Shown: positions 52,348 through 62,244, counted from the stretch's first letter. The stretch is 64,000 nucleotides of DNA from Arenibacter sp. ARW7G5Y1 (GCF_003201775.1 NZ_QJJZ01000005.1:124001-188000); one strand, 5' to 3'. The notes: generated from the letters alone by a model not told the origin. Program-made: numbers and translations.

Positions 52348-54270
52348 ATGAAGAATACCATTTCACACAGAGTAGCCGATTTTTTGAAAAATTTCCCACC
52401 ATTCAATGTTTTGGATCAAAAGGATCTTGAAACACTTGCCGTAGAAATTACGATTGTCTACAAGGAAAAGGACAGTGTTATTTTTGCCGAAAATGACGAA
52501 CCGCACCCCTATTTCTATGTAGTGAACAAGGGTGCCGTGGCCCTTAAAAAAGGAACGGACAAAACCATCATGGATATGTGCGATGAAGGCGATATCTTTG
52601 GACTTAGACCCTTAATGGCCCAAGAGAATTACAAAATGAGTGCAAAAGCACATGAAGAAAGCATTCTATACGCCATTCCCATCGACATATTTAAGCCCTA
52701 CGCCCAACAAAATATAGCGGTTGGTAATTTCTTAATAGAAAGTTTCGCCTCCAATACCAGAAATCCTTATTCAAAAAGTCATCGCGGTAAGCTGTATGAT
52801 GAAGTGAACGATGTAAACCCTATTGCGCCCGACACCCATGTATTGGATTTACAATCTGTGCAGTATTCGAAAAAATTGGTAACCTGTTCCGCAACTACCT
52901 CGGCGAAAACAATTGCCAAGAGAATGACCGAAAAAAAAGTGGGAGCCATGCTAGTGGTCAAGGATAAGGTCCCCATCGGAATCATAACGGACAAAGACCT
53001 GCGAAACAATATTGTAACCGGTAAATATCCCATTACCACCAAGGCCCAGGAAATAATGGTTTCCCCTGTAATCACTTATAACAAACATTTGACCATAACC
53101 CAGGCACAGATGGCCATGATGAAAAGCAATATCAGCCATCTATGTATAACCAAAGACGGCACTCCCAACTCCAAAGCCATTGGAATACTATCCAAGCATG
53201 ATGTTATGGTGGCCTTGGGCAACAATCCGGCAGTATTGATCAAAGCTATAAAGAGGGCCAAAAAAATAAAATCGATAAAACAAATTAGGAAAAGTATTAC
53301 CCAACTTCTACAGGATTATTTGGATCAAAATATTCCCATTAAATTGACCACCAAAATAATATCCGAACTTAACGATGCCTGCGTTAAACAAATTATTAAA
53401 CTTTCATTGGAGGAAATGCCAACAAAGCCTCCTGTAAAATTTGCATGGCTGGCACTTGGTAGCCAAGGGCGTAGTGAACAACTTCTTCAGACCGATCAAG
53501 ACAACGCCATGGTATTTGAAAATGTTCCAGAGGGCAAGCTCATAGAAACAACCGCCTATTTTTTGAAATTGGCCAAACTCATTAACAAAGGATTGTTTGA
53601 TATTGGATACGATTATTGCCCCGCAGAAATGATGGCTTCCAACCCCAATTGGTGTTTAAGCCTGGAGGAATGGAAAAAAACGATTTCCCATTGGATCATA
53701 AATCCAGGGACGGATGAAGTACTGCTTTCCTCCATATTTTTCGATTACAATATTGCCTATGGTGAGGTAAATTTGGTGAACGAATTATCGGAACACATTT
53801 TTGAAACCACCAAAAAGTATCCCATCTTCTATTTACACTTGGCAAGCGGCGCCTTACAAAACCCTTCCCCAACGGGCTTTTTCAGACAACTATTGGTTGA
53901 GGAAGATGGGGAACACAAAGATTCTTTTGATCTTAAAAGAAGGGCGTTGATGCCTCTGACCGATGCTGCCAGGGTATTGATATTATCGCATTCGGTGAAA
54001 TCCATCAACAGTACCGCAGAGCGATTTGAAAAATTGGCGGAGCTGGAACCCAATAACGAGGAAATCTTTATGGCCTGTTCCTATGCCACTAGGGCCCTTT
54101 TGAAGTTCAGAACCAAACAAGGGCTGCTCCATAACGATTCCGGCAGGTATATTGCGATAGATAAATTAACCAAAGAGGAAAGAATTAAATTAAAAAGAAC
54201 ATTTAAGACGATAAAGGAAATACAGGAGTTGGTAAGTGTTAGGTTCAAAGTTTCAAACTTGTTGCGATGA
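52348..54270 (+). CDS. cNMP-binding / CBS / DUF294 nucleotidyltransferase-like regulator
   Basis: 640 residues from the ATG at 52348. Domains in order: a cyclic-nucleotide-binding-like domain (about 10-130; FFYVVNKG-type YFYVVNKGAVALKKG), two CBS repeats (about 170-300; VGAMLVVKDKVPIGIITDKD and SKAIGILSKHDVMVAL), then a DUF294 nucleotidyltransferase domain (about 320-480) with LGSQGRSEQLLQTDQDNAM giving the G-S...D-x-D active site, and a DUF294 C-terminal helical domain. The architecture resembles GlnD-like signal transducers. Its stop overlaps the next start by 4 bases (ATGA), so it is co-translated with a DnaQ-like exonuclease. Target unknown. Confidence 0.92.
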   Translation: MKNTISHRVADFLKNFPPFNVLDQKDLETLAVEITIVYKEKDSVIFAENDEPHPYFYVVNKGAVALKKGTDKTIMDMCDEGDIFGLRPLMAQENYKMSAKAHEESILYAIPIDIFKPYAQQNIAVGNFLIESFASNTRNPYSKSHRGKLYDEVNDVNPIAPDTHVLDLQSVQYSKKLVTCSATTSAKTIAKRMTEKKVGAMLVVKDKVPIGIITDKDLRNNIVTGKYPITTKAQEIMVSPVITYNKHLTITQAQMAMMKSNISHLCITKDGTPNSKAIGILSKHDVMVALGNNPAVLIKAIKRAKKIKSIKQIRKSITQLLQDYLDQNIPIKLTTKIISELNDACVKQIIKLSLEEMPTKPPVKFAWLALGSQGRSEQLLQTDQDNAMVFENVPEGKLIETTAYFLKLAKLINKGLFDIGYDYCPAEMMASNPNWCLSLEEWKKTISHWIINPGTDEVLLSSIFFDYNIAYGEVNLVNELSEHIFETTKKYPIFYLHLASGALQNPSPTGFFRQLLVEEDGEHKDSFDLKRRALMPLTDAARVLILSHSVKSINSTAERFEKLAELEPNNEEIFMACSYATRALLKFRTKQGLLHNDSGRYIAIDKLTKEERIKLKRTFKTIKEIQELVSVRFKVSNLLR

Positions 54271-54932
54271 TAAATTTCTTTAAGAAAAAAGTAAACAACT
54301 ATCCCGACTATTGGCTGGAATACGAGAAATGTTTTAATAAAAAACCGATAGAGGACCTCAGCCTGGTAAGGTTTGTGGTATTGGATACCGAGACTACAGG
54401 TTTCGACTATTTAAACGATAGGATACTTTGTATCGGCGCCCTAAGTTTGGTGGACAAAAATATTGCCCTGAACCAAAGCTTGGAACTTTTTTTAAAACAG
54501 GAACATTACAATGCGGAAACCGCAAAAATTCACGGTATCCTAAAAAATGGTGGGGCCTCCTGCATAAGTGAAAGTGCAGCCCTGGAAGAATTATTGGGAT
54601 TCTTAAAGAATGCGGTAATTGTAGCACACCATGCCATTTTTGACATTACAATGATCAACAGGGCCTTGGAAAGAAACGGACTTCCAAGGTTAAAGAACAA
54701 AGTACTGGACACCTCACATCTTTACAAAAAAACACTTTTAAACTCAAATGTGTTCAAAAAGAAAGAGCACTATTCTCTGGATGAACTGGCCGAAAAGTTC
54801 GATATTTCCAAAAAAGATAGGCATACCGCATTGGGAGATGCCTACATTACTGCCATTGCCTTCCTGAAAATTAAGAGTCGATTGAAGGGCAAGGGGCTAC
54901 TACGATTAAAGGACCTCCTAAAAATGGGTTAA
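54267..54932 (+). CDS. DnaQ-like 3'-5' exonuclease (DEDDh)
   Basis: 221 residues. The exonuclease motifs are present: FVVLDTETTGFDYLNDRI (Exo I, DxE), AHHAIFDITMINRAL (Exo II) and DRHTALGDAYITAIAF (Exo III, H-x4-D), giving a DEDDh nuclease of the DNA polymerase III epsilon family. A short N-terminal piece of about 35 residues precedes it. It overlaps the DUF294 gene by 4 bases. The pair DUF294 regulator + DnaQ-like exonuclease recurs in bacteria, often beside acetate metabolism genes (from memory); none is here, so its role in this pair is open. Confidence 0.92.
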   Translation: MINFFKKKVNNYPDYWLEYEKCFNKKPIEDLSLVRFVVLDTETTGFDYLNDRILCIGALSLVDKNIALNQSLELFLKQEHYNAETAKIHGILKNGGASCISESAALEELLGFLKNAVIVAHHAIFDITMINRALERNGLPRLKNKVLDTSHLYKKTLLNSNVFKKKEHYSLDELAEKFDISKKDRHTALGDAYITAIAFLKIKSRLKGKGLLRLKDLLKMG

Positions 54933-55889
54933 TTATTTAAGGGAGGACAGATACCCCAAAACATTTTTCTCAATTCTGGACTGTATATCCGAAATGTCGG
55001 CCTTGATAAATTTTTCACCGGTAATATTTTCATAGAGCTCAATGTATCGTTCAGAGACCGTTTGTATATAATCATCGGTCATCTCCGGTACGACCTGTCC
55101 CTTTAAGCCTTGAAAGTTATTGCTGATCAACCATTGGCGAACAAATTCCTTGGACAGTTGCTTCTGGGCCTCTCCCCTATTTTGACGTTCCCCGTAACCA
55201 TCGGCATAAAAATAACGGGAAGAATCAGGGGTGTGGATCTCATCAATTAGTACAATCTTACCGTCCTTGGTTTTCCCAAATTCGTATTTGGTATCCACTA
55301 AGATCAATCCCCTTTTAGCAGCAATCTCCGTCCCTCTTTGGAATAGTGCTTTGGTATATTTTTCAAGAACTAGGTAATCTTCCTCGCTTACTATTCCCCT
55401 TTCCAAAATAGCTTCCCTCGAAATATCCTCATCATGGTCTCCCATTTCGGCCTTGGTAGCAGGAGTTATAATGGGAGAGGGAAACTTATCGTTTTCCGTC
55501 ATCCCTTGCGGCATGGCAACACCGCATAGCATTCTTTTCCCCAGCTTGTATTCCCTTGCTGCATGTCCGGATAAATATCCCCTAATCACCATTTCCACCT
55601 TAAATGGCTCGCAGGCAAACCCCACTGCAACATTGGGGTCCGGCGTTGCCATTAACCAATTGGGAACAATATCGGCCGTATCGGCCATCATCTTAGTGGC
55701 AATCTGGTTCAGTATTTGTCCTTTATACGGAATTCCTTTTGGCATAACCACATCAAAGGCAGAAAGTCTATCAGTAGCCACCATTACCAATATATTGTTT
55801 TCAAGCTGATATACTTCCCTAACCTTTCCCTTATAAAGGCTCTTTTGCCCTGGAAAATGAAAATTCGTATCAATTATTGTATTACCCAT
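54933..55889 (-). CDS. purC: Phosphoribosylaminoimidazole-succinocarboxamide synthase
   Basis: 318 residues from the ATG at 55889. A TTG start at 55916 is possible in frame but overlaps phoH and is rejected. It joins CAIR and aspartate with ATP to SAICAR in purine synthesis. ATP-binding part: [20 protein letters not shown] and the [18 protein letters not shown] loop. Substrate part: [20 protein letters not shown] and [20 protein letters not shown]. It follows phoH by 10 bases on the same strand and meets the DnaQ-like gene convergently (stops abut). Confidence 0.96.
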   Translation of the reverse strand: MGNTIIDTNFHFPGQKSLYKGKVREVYQLENNILVMVATDRLSAFDVVMPKGIPYKGQILNQIATKMMADTADIVPNWLMATPDPNVAVGFACEPFKVEMVIRGYLSGHAAREYKLGKRMLCGVAMPQGMTENDKFPSPIITPATKAEMGDHDEDISREAILERGIVSEEDYLVLEKYTKALFQRGTEIAAKRGLILVDTKYEFGKTKDGKIVLIDEIHTPDSSRYFYADGYGERQNRGEAQKQLSKEFVRQWLISNNFQGLKGQVVPEMTDDYIQTVSERYIELYENITGEKFIKADISDIQSRIEKNVLGYLSSLK

Positions 55890-55899
55890 GTTGCTACTA

Positions 55900-56853
55900 T
55901 CAATTGTTATGCTCAATTCCTTTATAGGCCTCTATAACCTTTTTAACCAATTTATGCCTAATCACATCCTTATCGTCCAAGTAAATAACCTCAATCCCTT
56001 CTATATTTTGCAGTACCAGTAAGGCCTCTTTCAATCCTGAAATCAGACGTCTTGGCAAATCAATCTGGCCAGGATCCCCATTGATTAAAAATTTGGCGTT
56101 TTTACCCATTCTGGTAAGAAACATTTTCATTTGGGCATGGGTGGTATTCTGGGCCTCGTCCAAAATCACAAATGCATTGTCCAAAGTCCTACCCCGCATA
56201 AAGGCCATAGGGGCTATCTGTATGGTACCATTCTCAATATAATGGGCCAATTTTTCCGGTGCTATCATATCCCGTAGGGCATCGTATAGAGGTTGCATAT
56301 AAGGATCCAGCTTTTCTTTAAGGTCTCCTGGTAAAAATCCCAAATTCTCTCCGGCCTCCACAGCTGGCCTCGTCAATATGATGCGCTTAACCTGTTTCTC
56401 CTTCAGCGCTTTTACGGCCAAGGCCACTCCCGTATATGTTTTTCCTGTACCCGCGGGGCCTACGGCAAATACCATATCATTGTTCCTAGCGGCATCGACC
56501 AGCCTGCGCTGATTTACCGTTTGTGCCTTGATAAGTCTACCGCTTACGCCATGGACCAAAACTTCACCACTGATTTCGGAAGACTCGTATACTTCCTGTC
56601 CATTGCCGGCAAGGAGTCGCTCAATACTGTTTTCATCCAACTTATTATACTTGGCATAGTGGGCGGTTAGCAGGTCGAACCTTCTGTCGAATTCGTCCAA
56701 AAGGTCTTCATCACCATATACTTTGATTTTACTTCCCCGGGCCACAATTTTAAGCTTGGGGAAATGCTTTTTCAATAAATCAATGTTCTCATTATTCTGT
56801 CCAAAAAATTCCCTTGGGCTAATGTCAGTAAGTTCAATTATAAGTTCGTTCAA
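55900..56853 (-). CDS. phoH: PhoH family P-loop ATPase
   Basis: 317 residues. N-terminal KH-like part (about 20-90; [20 protein letters not shown]), then the ATPase with Walker [16 protein letters not shown] (about 133-147), [20 protein letters not shown], Walker [16 protein letters not shown] and the [14 protein letters not shown] sensor region. PhoH proteins are predicted RNA helicase/nuclease-linked ATPases involved in RNA handling. Length is normal for the PhoH/YbeZ type. purC follows after 10 bases. Confidence 0.94.
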   Translation of the reverse strand: MNELIIELTDISPREFFGQNNENIDLLKKHFPKLKIVARGSKIKVYGDEDLLDEFDRRFDLLTAHYAKYNKLDENSIERLLAGNGQEVYESSEISGEVLVHGVSGRLIKAQTVNQRRLVDAARNNDMVFAVGPAGTGKTYTGVALAVKALKEKQVKRIILTRPAVEAGENLGFLPGDLKEKLDPYMQPLYDALRDMIAPEKLAHYIENGTIQIAPMAFMRGRTLDNAFVILDEAQNTTHAQMKMFLTRMGKNAKFLINGDPGQIDLPRRLISGLKEALLVLQNIEGIEVIYLDDKDVIRHKLVKKVIEAYKGIEHNN

Positions 56854-56894
56854 AGAAGAGAGGTATTATAAAGGATTAGATATGAAATATATAT

Positions 56895-56924
56895 TTTGGT
56901 TCGCTAATTTTTTGTGTAATTTTG
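56895..56924 (+). promoter_or_regulatory. Complete promoter of the SAM-hydrolase/gldFG operon
   Basis: -33 TTTG (56895-56898) and -7 TAATTTTG (56917-56924) separated by 18 bases, about 59 bases before the ATG at 56984. Both match the Bacteroidota consensus. Confidence 0.6.
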
Positions 56925-56983
56925 TTTAACAAACTTAAGTAAAAAAACAACTTACCAAACCAAAAACATATCAACAGTCCTCT

Positions 56984-57814
56984 ATGGCGATAATTACTTT
57001 AACTACTGATTTTGGACATAAAGACCATTTTGTAGGTGCCATTAAAGGGACAATTTACAAGGAATTGTCTGATGCAAGGATTGTTGATATTTCACATTCC
57101 ATAGCACCTTTCAATATTCAGGAATGCGCCTACATACTAAAAAATTCCTATAAAAACTTTCCTGATGGCAGTATCCATATAGTAGGGGTGGACTCGGAAT
57201 TGACACCAGAAAACCAACATATTGCCGTTTTGGTGGACAACCACTATTTCATAATGGCCAACAATGGGGTCATAGGACTTATTATTTCTGAAATAGTTCC
57301 AGAAAAAGTGGTAGAAATTCAATTGCCGAATACCATTGACAGTTCGTTTCCTGAAATGGATGTTTTTGTTAAGGCGGCAAGCCATATTGCAAGAGGTGGT
57401 AAATTGGAAGTAATAGGCAGGCCGTTTAAAGACCTCAAGGACCTTAGGGAGTTCAACCCAAGAATTTCCGATGACGGCAAGACCATATCCGGAAGTGTCA
57501 TTTATATAGACAACTACGGTAATGTAGTAACCAACATTCAAGAGAACATTTTTAAAACAATTGGCAAGGGCAGACCTTTTGAACTACATGCCCGAAATAA
57601 AAAAATAAAAAATATCCATAAAAAATATAGCGACATCATAAATTACGACCTGGATAAAAGTCAACGTAAATCCCCTGGCGAATTACTGGCGCTATTTAAT
57701 TCTTCAGGCTATGTGGAAATCGCTATCTATAAAAGCGACCTAAATACCGTGGGAGGGGCCTCTACCCTTTTGGGGCTCGACTATAGGGACACTGTAATAA
57801 TTAGTTTTACTTAA
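56984..57814 (+). CDS. SAM hydroxide adenosyltransferase (DUF62 family)
   Basis: 276 residues. The DUF62/SAM hydrolase-fluorinase fold is clear: ITLTTDFGHKDHFVGAIKGT with the catalytic Asp near residue 8, VDISHSIAPFNIQECAYIL, HIVGVDSELTPENQH and DNYGNVVTNIQE. Non-fluorinase members split S-adenosylmethionine to adenosine and methionine with water. The biological purpose of this reaction in bacteria is not known. It starts a tight operon: 13 bases to the ABM gene, then 5 to gldF, then gldG. Confidence 0.92.
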   Translation: MAIITLTTDFGHKDHFVGAIKGTIYKELSDARIVDISHSIAPFNIQECAYILKNSYKNFPDGSIHIVGVDSELTPENQHIAVLVDNHYFIMANNGVIGLIISEIVPEKVVEIQLPNTIDSSFPEMDVFVKAASHIARGGKLEVIGRPFKDLKDLREFNPRISDDGKTISGSVIYIDNYGNVVTNIQENIFKTIGKGRPFELHARNKKIKNIHKKYSDIINYDLDKSQRKSPGELLALFNSSGYVEIAIYKSDLNTVGGASTLLGLDYRDTVIISFT

Positions 57815-57827
57815 ATACGGGGAACAA

Positions 57828-58124
57828 ATGTTGGTAAGAATTGTAAAATTAACCTTCAAAAAAGAAAATATTACTAGTTTTGAGACCATCTTTAAAAATA
57901 ATAAGCAGAAAATCCGACAAGCGGACGGCTGTACTTTTTTAGAACTGTTACAAAGTGAGGAGGATAAGAACATATTCTTCACCTACAGTCACTGGAATAG
58001 TGCTACAGATTTGGAAAACTATAAAAATTCGGAATTTTTTAAGAGTGTCTGGCAAAAGACCAAACTATTATTCGAGGCCAAACCAGAAGCCTGGAGTCTA
58101 ACAAAGAAGGAAACCATTAACTAG
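57828..58124 (+). CDS. Antibiotic biosynthesis monooxygenase (ABM)-fold protein
   Basis: 98 residues of a single ABM domain: LVRIVKLTFKKENITSFETI, GCTFLELLQSEEDKNIFFTY and SHWNSATDLENYKNSEFFKS. ABM-fold proteins are dimeric ferredoxin-like barrels; besides monooxygenases they include heme-degrading and unknown members. Which of these applies here cannot be told. It sits between the SAM-hydrolase gene (13 bases) and gldF (5 bases). Confidence 0.9.
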   Translation: MLVRIVKLTFKKENITSFETIFKNNKQKIRQADGCTFLELLQSEEDKNIFFTYSHWNSATDLENYKNSEFFKSVWQKTKLLFEAKPEAWSLTKKETIN

Positions 58125-58129
58125 TATAC

Positions 58130-58861
58130 ATGATTGCCATATTTAAAAGAGAAATACAATCATTTTTCACCTCGCCCATAGGCTATTTGGTCGTAGGATT
58201 ATTTTTGGTGCTCAACGGATTGTTTCTGTGGGTATTTAAGGGGCCCTTTAATATTTTTGAATACGGTTTTGCCGATCTTGGCAATTTCTTTCTTCTTGCC
58301 CCATGGGTCTTTCTTTTTCTGATCCCTGCCATTACCATGAAAAGTTTTTCCGAGGAAAAAAAACTAGGCACTTTGGAACTTCTTTTTATAAAGCCCATCT
58401 CCCTATGGGAAACGGTTATTGGAAAATTTCTGGGTACCTTTTGTTTGGCTTTGATCGCTATATTGCCCACACTGCTCTATGTGTATACCATTTCCCAATT
58501 GGGGGTAACCATAGGCAATTTGGATATGGGTATGGTGCTGGGTTCTTATTTTGGGCTCTTATTTTTAATCGCTAGCTATACCGCCATTGGATTATTTGCC
58601 TCTACCCTGTCCGAAAACCAGATAGTAGCCTTTATTATCGGTATGGTTCTGTGCTTCGTTATGTTGTACGGATTCGAAAGTTTGTCCACCATATTGCCCT
58701 CAGGCCCCATGATACTTTTTGTGGAACAGTTAGGAATGAAGGCCCATTTTGAAAGTATTGCCAGAGGCGTCTTGGATACGAGGGATATTATTTATTTTAC
58801 CGGCTTAACCCTGTTCTTTCTCTACCTGACCATTATTCAACTAAAAAATATAAATAGATAA
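58130..58861 (+). CDS. gldF: Gliding-motility ABC transporter permease GldF
   Basis: 243 residues with six membrane spans. ABC-2-type permease pattern: AIFKREIQSFFTSPIGYLVV at the start, PAITMKSFSEEKKLGTLELL as coupling region, and a hydrophobic C-terminal half. In Flavobacterium johnsoniae GldF with GldA and GldG forms an ABC transporter needed for gliding. The GldA ATPase is not next to it here. Its stop overlaps the gldG start by one base (TAATG). Confidence 0.92.
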   Translation: MIAIFKREIQSFFTSPIGYLVVGLFLVLNGLFLWVFKGPFNIFEYGFADLGNFFLLAPWVFLFLIPAITMKSFSEEKKLGTLELLFIKPISLWETVIGKFLGTFCLALIAILPTLLYVYTISQLGVTIGNLDMGMVLGSYFGLLFLIASYTAIGLFASTLSENQIVAFIIGMVLCFVMLYGFESLSTILPSGPMILFVEQLGMKAHFESIARGVLDTRDIIYFTGLTLFFLYLTIIQLKNINR

Positions 58862-60525
58862 TGAAAAAAAGATTATTATCTATAACCAAGGCACTTGCAC
58901 TGCTGGTACTCGCAAATATACTGGCCAGTTTTTTCTACACAAGATTAGATCTTACGGAAGACGGTAGATATACACTATCCCAGGCATCCATAAATTCTGT
59001 TGGAGCGTTTAGCGCCCCTGTGATAATCGATATATTACTGGATGGAAATCTTCCTCCCGAATTTATAAAGTTGAAGTTGGAAACCCGGCAGTTGTTGGAG
59101 GAATTTGCATCAAAAAACAATAATATAAAGTTCAATTTTGTTAATCCACTTGAAGGGGCATCACAAATTGATGGGGTTATCACAGATTTACAAGGTTTGG
59201 GCCTTACCCCTACCAACGTTACCATTGAACAGAATGGCAAAGTTTCCCAGGAGATTATTTTTCCCTGGGCCATGGTCAATTACAACAATAGTACCGTAAA
59301 GGTTCCCTTATTAAAGAATAAACTTGGTGCCTCCACGGAAGAGAGGGTAAACAATTCTGTCCAACATTTGGAATACGCCTTTGCAGACGCCTTTACAAAA
59401 TTGAATATCCAGGAAAAGAAAAAAATAGCCATCATTAAGGGCAATGGTGAATTGGGCGATATTTTCATGGCCGATTATTTGACCTCCATAAGGGATTATT
59501 ACAATATAGGTGCCATTACCTTGGACTCGGTGGCCACCAATCCGGAAAAGGTCCTGGAACAATTAAAGGGGTTTGATCTTGCCCTTATTGCTAAACCTAC
59601 AGAGACCTTTACCGATGAAGAGAAATTTATTTTAGATCAGTACATTACCGGAGGAGGCAAGTCGCTTTGGCTCATAGACCAAGTGGCCATGGAACTGGAT
59701 AGCCTTTTCAATGAAACTGGCTCCGCCATGGCCATGCCACGGAATCTTAACCTAAACGATTTTTTCTTTAAATACGGGGTTCGGTTAAATACCGACTTGG
59801 TGAACGACCTATATTTTACGCAAATAGTTTTGGCGACCGGAGAGGGAAACAGTTCCCAATACAACCCTGTTCCATGGTACTACAATCCAATGGTATTTTC
59901 CAAAAACGACCATTCCATAAATAACAATTTGGAAGCGGTCAGATTCCAGTTCACAGGAAGTTTGGATACCCTTGCCGGCAAGTATAGTAAACAGATCCTG
60001 CTCAGTAGCTCGCCCTTATCCAAAACCGAAGGAGTTCCCAAACAGATTCAACTGGACGTTATTAATACACCGCCGGATAAAGACTTATATAATGATGGCA
60101 ACAAGATATTGGGAGTATTAATAGAAGGAGCCTTTCAATCCACCTTCCTGAACCGGGTAAAACCACTTAAGCTGAACAAAATAGTGGATCAAGGTCCTGA
60201 AAACAAAATGATAGTGCTTTCGGACGGGGATCTTATCAGAAACCAAGTACGTAATGGGAGACCTTTGGAATTGGGTTATGATAAATGGACAAACAACTTT
60301 TTTGGCAACAAAGAATTTCTCATAAATTGCCTTAATTACCTATTGGACGATACCGGACTTATAAACATTCGCAACAAGAAAGTATCCATTCCTTTCTTGG
60401 ATGAAGAAAAAATTAACGACCAAAAAACCAAATGGCAGTTGATAAATATTGGCCTACCACTGTGTTTGACCCTTATTTTTGGATTCCTAATTAACGCCAT
60501 TCGCAAGAAAAAATATGGGGTATAA
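58861..60525 (+). CDS. gldG: Gliding-motility ABC transporter auxiliary component GldG
   Basis: 554 residues: a membrane span at about 10-28, a large periplasmic GldG/ABC_transp_aux domain (LTEDGRYTLSQASINSVGAF with PVIIDILLDGNLPPEF, then LIAKPTETFTDEEKFILDQY and GGGKSLWLIDQVAME) and a second C-terminal span (about 525-545, followed by RKKKYGV). The length matches F. johnsoniae GldG. It is translationally coupled to gldF. dnaN follows 146 bases later with its own promoter. Confidence 0.94.
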   Translation: MKKRLLSITKALALLVLANILASFFYTRLDLTEDGRYTLSQASINSVGAFSAPVIIDILLDGNLPPEFIKLKLETRQLLEEFASKNNNIKFNFVNPLEGASQIDGVITDLQGLGLTPTNVTIEQNGKVSQEIIFPWAMVNYNNSTVKVPLLKNKLGASTEERVNNSVQHLEYAFADAFTKLNIQEKKKIAIIKGNGELGDIFMADYLTSIRDYYNIGAITLDSVATNPEKVLEQLKGFDLALIAKPTETFTDEEKFILDQYITGGGKSLWLIDQVAMELDSLFNETGSAMAMPRNLNLNDFFFKYGVRLNTDLVNDLYFTQIVLATGEGNSSQYNPVPWYYNPMVFSKNDHSINNNLEAVRFQFTGSLDTLAGKYSKQILLSSSPLSKTEGVPKQIQLDVINTPPDKDLYNDGNKILGVLIEGAFQSTFLNRVKPLKLNKIVDQGPENKMIVLSDGDLIRNQVRNGRPLELGYDKWTNNFFGNKEFLINCLNYLLDDTGLINIRNKKVSIPFLDEEKINDQKTKWQLINIGLPLCLTLIFGFLINAIRKKKYGV

Positions 60526-60564
60526 GTGTTGATAAGTTTGTTTCCTTAAAAAGGACATTTAAAA

Positions 60565-60572
60565 TATCTTTG
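60565..60572 (+). promoter_or_regulatory. -7 promoter element of dnaN
   Basis: TATCTTTG, full match to TAnnTTTG, about 100 bases before the ATG at 60672. A TTTG at 60537-60540 lies 24 bases upstream, somewhat too far for a -33 box. Confidence 0.45.
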
Positions 60573-60671
60573 TTTTGACCGTAATCGAAGGAATATTGCG
60601 GATTCAAACAGATAATTATACACTGTTTTAGGTTGTACAATAATGTAGATTCCTTAAAAAAAATTAAACCA

Positions 60672-61790
60672 ATGAAATTTATAGTATCTAGCACTTATTT
60701 ACTAAAACAACTCCAAGTTTTAGGTGGGGTCATCAATAACAGTAATACCTTACCTATTCTAGACAATTTTCTCTTCGATTTAAATCAAAAAGAACTCACT
60801 GTTTCCGCTTCCGATTTGGAAACCACCATGAGTTCTGTATTAGAGGTCGATTCTGACAATGAGGGAACCATTGCCGTTCCCGCAAAACTGTTATTGGAAA
60901 TTTTAAAAACCTTTCCTGAACAGCCCTTAACTTTCGTTGTTGAGGATAACAATACTGTTGAAATCAGCTCTAACCACGGTAAATATGCATTGGCCTACGC
61001 AGATGGGGCGGAATTTCCAAAATCGGTTGAATTATCAAATCCAAGCTCTACCACCATACTTGGGGATATATTGGCTACTGCCATCAACAAAACTATTTTT
61101 GCGGCAGGAAACGATGATCTACGACCTGTGATGAGCGGCGTCTTTTTTCAATTTTCCCCAGAGAGTTTAACCTTTGTGGCCACTGATGCCCATAAATTGG
61201 TAAAATACCAACGTACCGATATTACCGCTTCCAAAGTAGCCGAATTTATCATGCCCAAAAAACCTCTGAATTTATTAAAGGGGATCTTGGCCGGTAGCGA
61301 AACGGAAGTACTTATTGAATACAATGAAAGTAACGCCAAATTCAGTTTTGAAAATACCATCCTGATCTGTAGATTGATCGATGGTAAATACCCAAATTAC
61401 GAGGCGGTAATCCCTAAGGAAAATCCAAATAAACTTTCGATTGCCAGAACGCAACTCTTAAGTTCCGTTAGAAGGGTTTCCATATTCTCCAATAAGACCA
61501 CTCACCAAATTCGATTAAAAATTGCAGGCGCGGAACTTAATATTTCCGCTGAGGATATAGACTACAGCAATAAGGCGGAAGAACGGTTGACCTGTTCCTA
61601 TCAGGGCGACGACATGCAGATAGGATTTAACTCCAGATTCCTGGTGGAAATGCTGAACAACCTTACTTCGGATGACGTACAATTGGAAATGAGCCTCCCC
61701 AACAGAGCTGGTATCCTTACCCCTATCGACGGTTTGGACGAAGGTGAAAATGTCACCATGTTGGTAATGCCAGTAATGCTGAACAGTTAG
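60672..61790 (+). CDS. dnaN: DNA polymerase III beta sliding clamp
   Basis: 372 residues from the ATG at 60672; an upstream in-frame start at 60633 would add 13 residues unlike the family. The clamp encircles DNA and tethers DNA polymerases. Three clamp domains are visible, with MKFIVSSTYLLKQLQVLGGV at the start, VMSGVFFQFSPESLTFVATD and HKLVKYQRTDI in the middle, SIFSNKTTHQIRLKI, and the usual ending DEGENVTMLVMPVML. dnaA is not adjacent, so this is not an obvious replication origin. Confidence 0.97.
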   Translation: MKFIVSSTYLLKQLQVLGGVINNSNTLPILDNFLFDLNQKELTVSASDLETTMSSVLEVDSDNEGTIAVPAKLLLEILKTFPEQPLTFVVEDNNTVEISSNHGKYALAYADGAEFPKSVELSNPSSTTILGDILATAINKTIFAAGNDDLRPVMSGVFFQFSPESLTFVATDAHKLVKYQRTDITASKVAEFIMPKKPLNLLKGILAGSETEVLIEYNESNAKFSFENTILICRLIDGKYPNYEAVIPKENPNKLSIARTQLLSSVRRVSIFSNKTTHQIRLKIAGAELNISAEDIDYSNKAEERLTCSYQGDDMQIGFNSRFLVEMLNNLTSDDVQLEMSLPNRAGILTPIDGLDEGENVTMLVMPVMLNS

Positions 61791-61846
61791 AAATAAATAT
61801 TCGACCCAACAGTTGAATTAAAAATACACCCCACTTTTTTTATATA

Positions 61847-61882
61847 AAAAAAGCCGTATTTCAAATGAAATACGGCTTTTTT
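61847..61882. terminator. Bidirectional terminator after dnaN
   Basis: A 17-base perfect stem (61847-61863 with 61866-61882), core GCCGTATTTCA, A- and T-runs at the ends, between dnaN and the convergent DUF4870 gene. Confidence 0.92.
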
Positions 61883-61905
61883 GTCCTAAACAAAAATGTT
61901 TTTGG

Positions 61906-62244
61906 CTACACAAATTTTATGCTCAGCGGATAATGAGGTTTTTCGCCATTGGACACCTTTATGGCATTGACAATAGGATACACGAAACAAAGCACTGCTA
62001 CCGCAATTATCCCTAATATTCCAATGCCAAGGAGTAATATCAACGGGATACAAAGTAGTATATATATGAACATGCTGATCTGAAAATTAATAATCGATTT
62101 TCCGTTTTCATCCATGTTCATTATGGCATCCCTTTGTGTTAGCCACAAGACCAAAGGAACTATAAACCCACCAAATCCTGTAACTATATCCAATAATTGA
62201 CTCAAATGGGTCCACACCAACAATTGTCTATTCTCTACCTTCAT
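61906..62244 (-). CDS. DUF4870 domain membrane protein
   Basis: 112 residues. The N-terminal part WTHLSQLLDIVTGFGGFIVP precedes LVLWLTQRDAIMNMDENGKS and two or three more hydrophobic segments, the pattern of DUF4870 (Tic20-like) membrane proteins. Role unknown. It converges with dnaN across a strong terminator. Confidence 0.87.
   Translation of the reverse strand: MKVENRQLLVWTHLSQLLDIVTGFGGFIVPLVLWLTQRDAIMNMDENGKSIINFQISMFIYILLCIPLILLLGIGILGIIAVAVLCFVYPIVNAIKVSNGEKPHYPLSIKFV

Noticed and set aside
60672-61790. Replication origin next to dnaN
   Set aside because: dnaA is not adjacent and no cluster of DnaA boxes (TTATCCACA-like) was seen around the gene.
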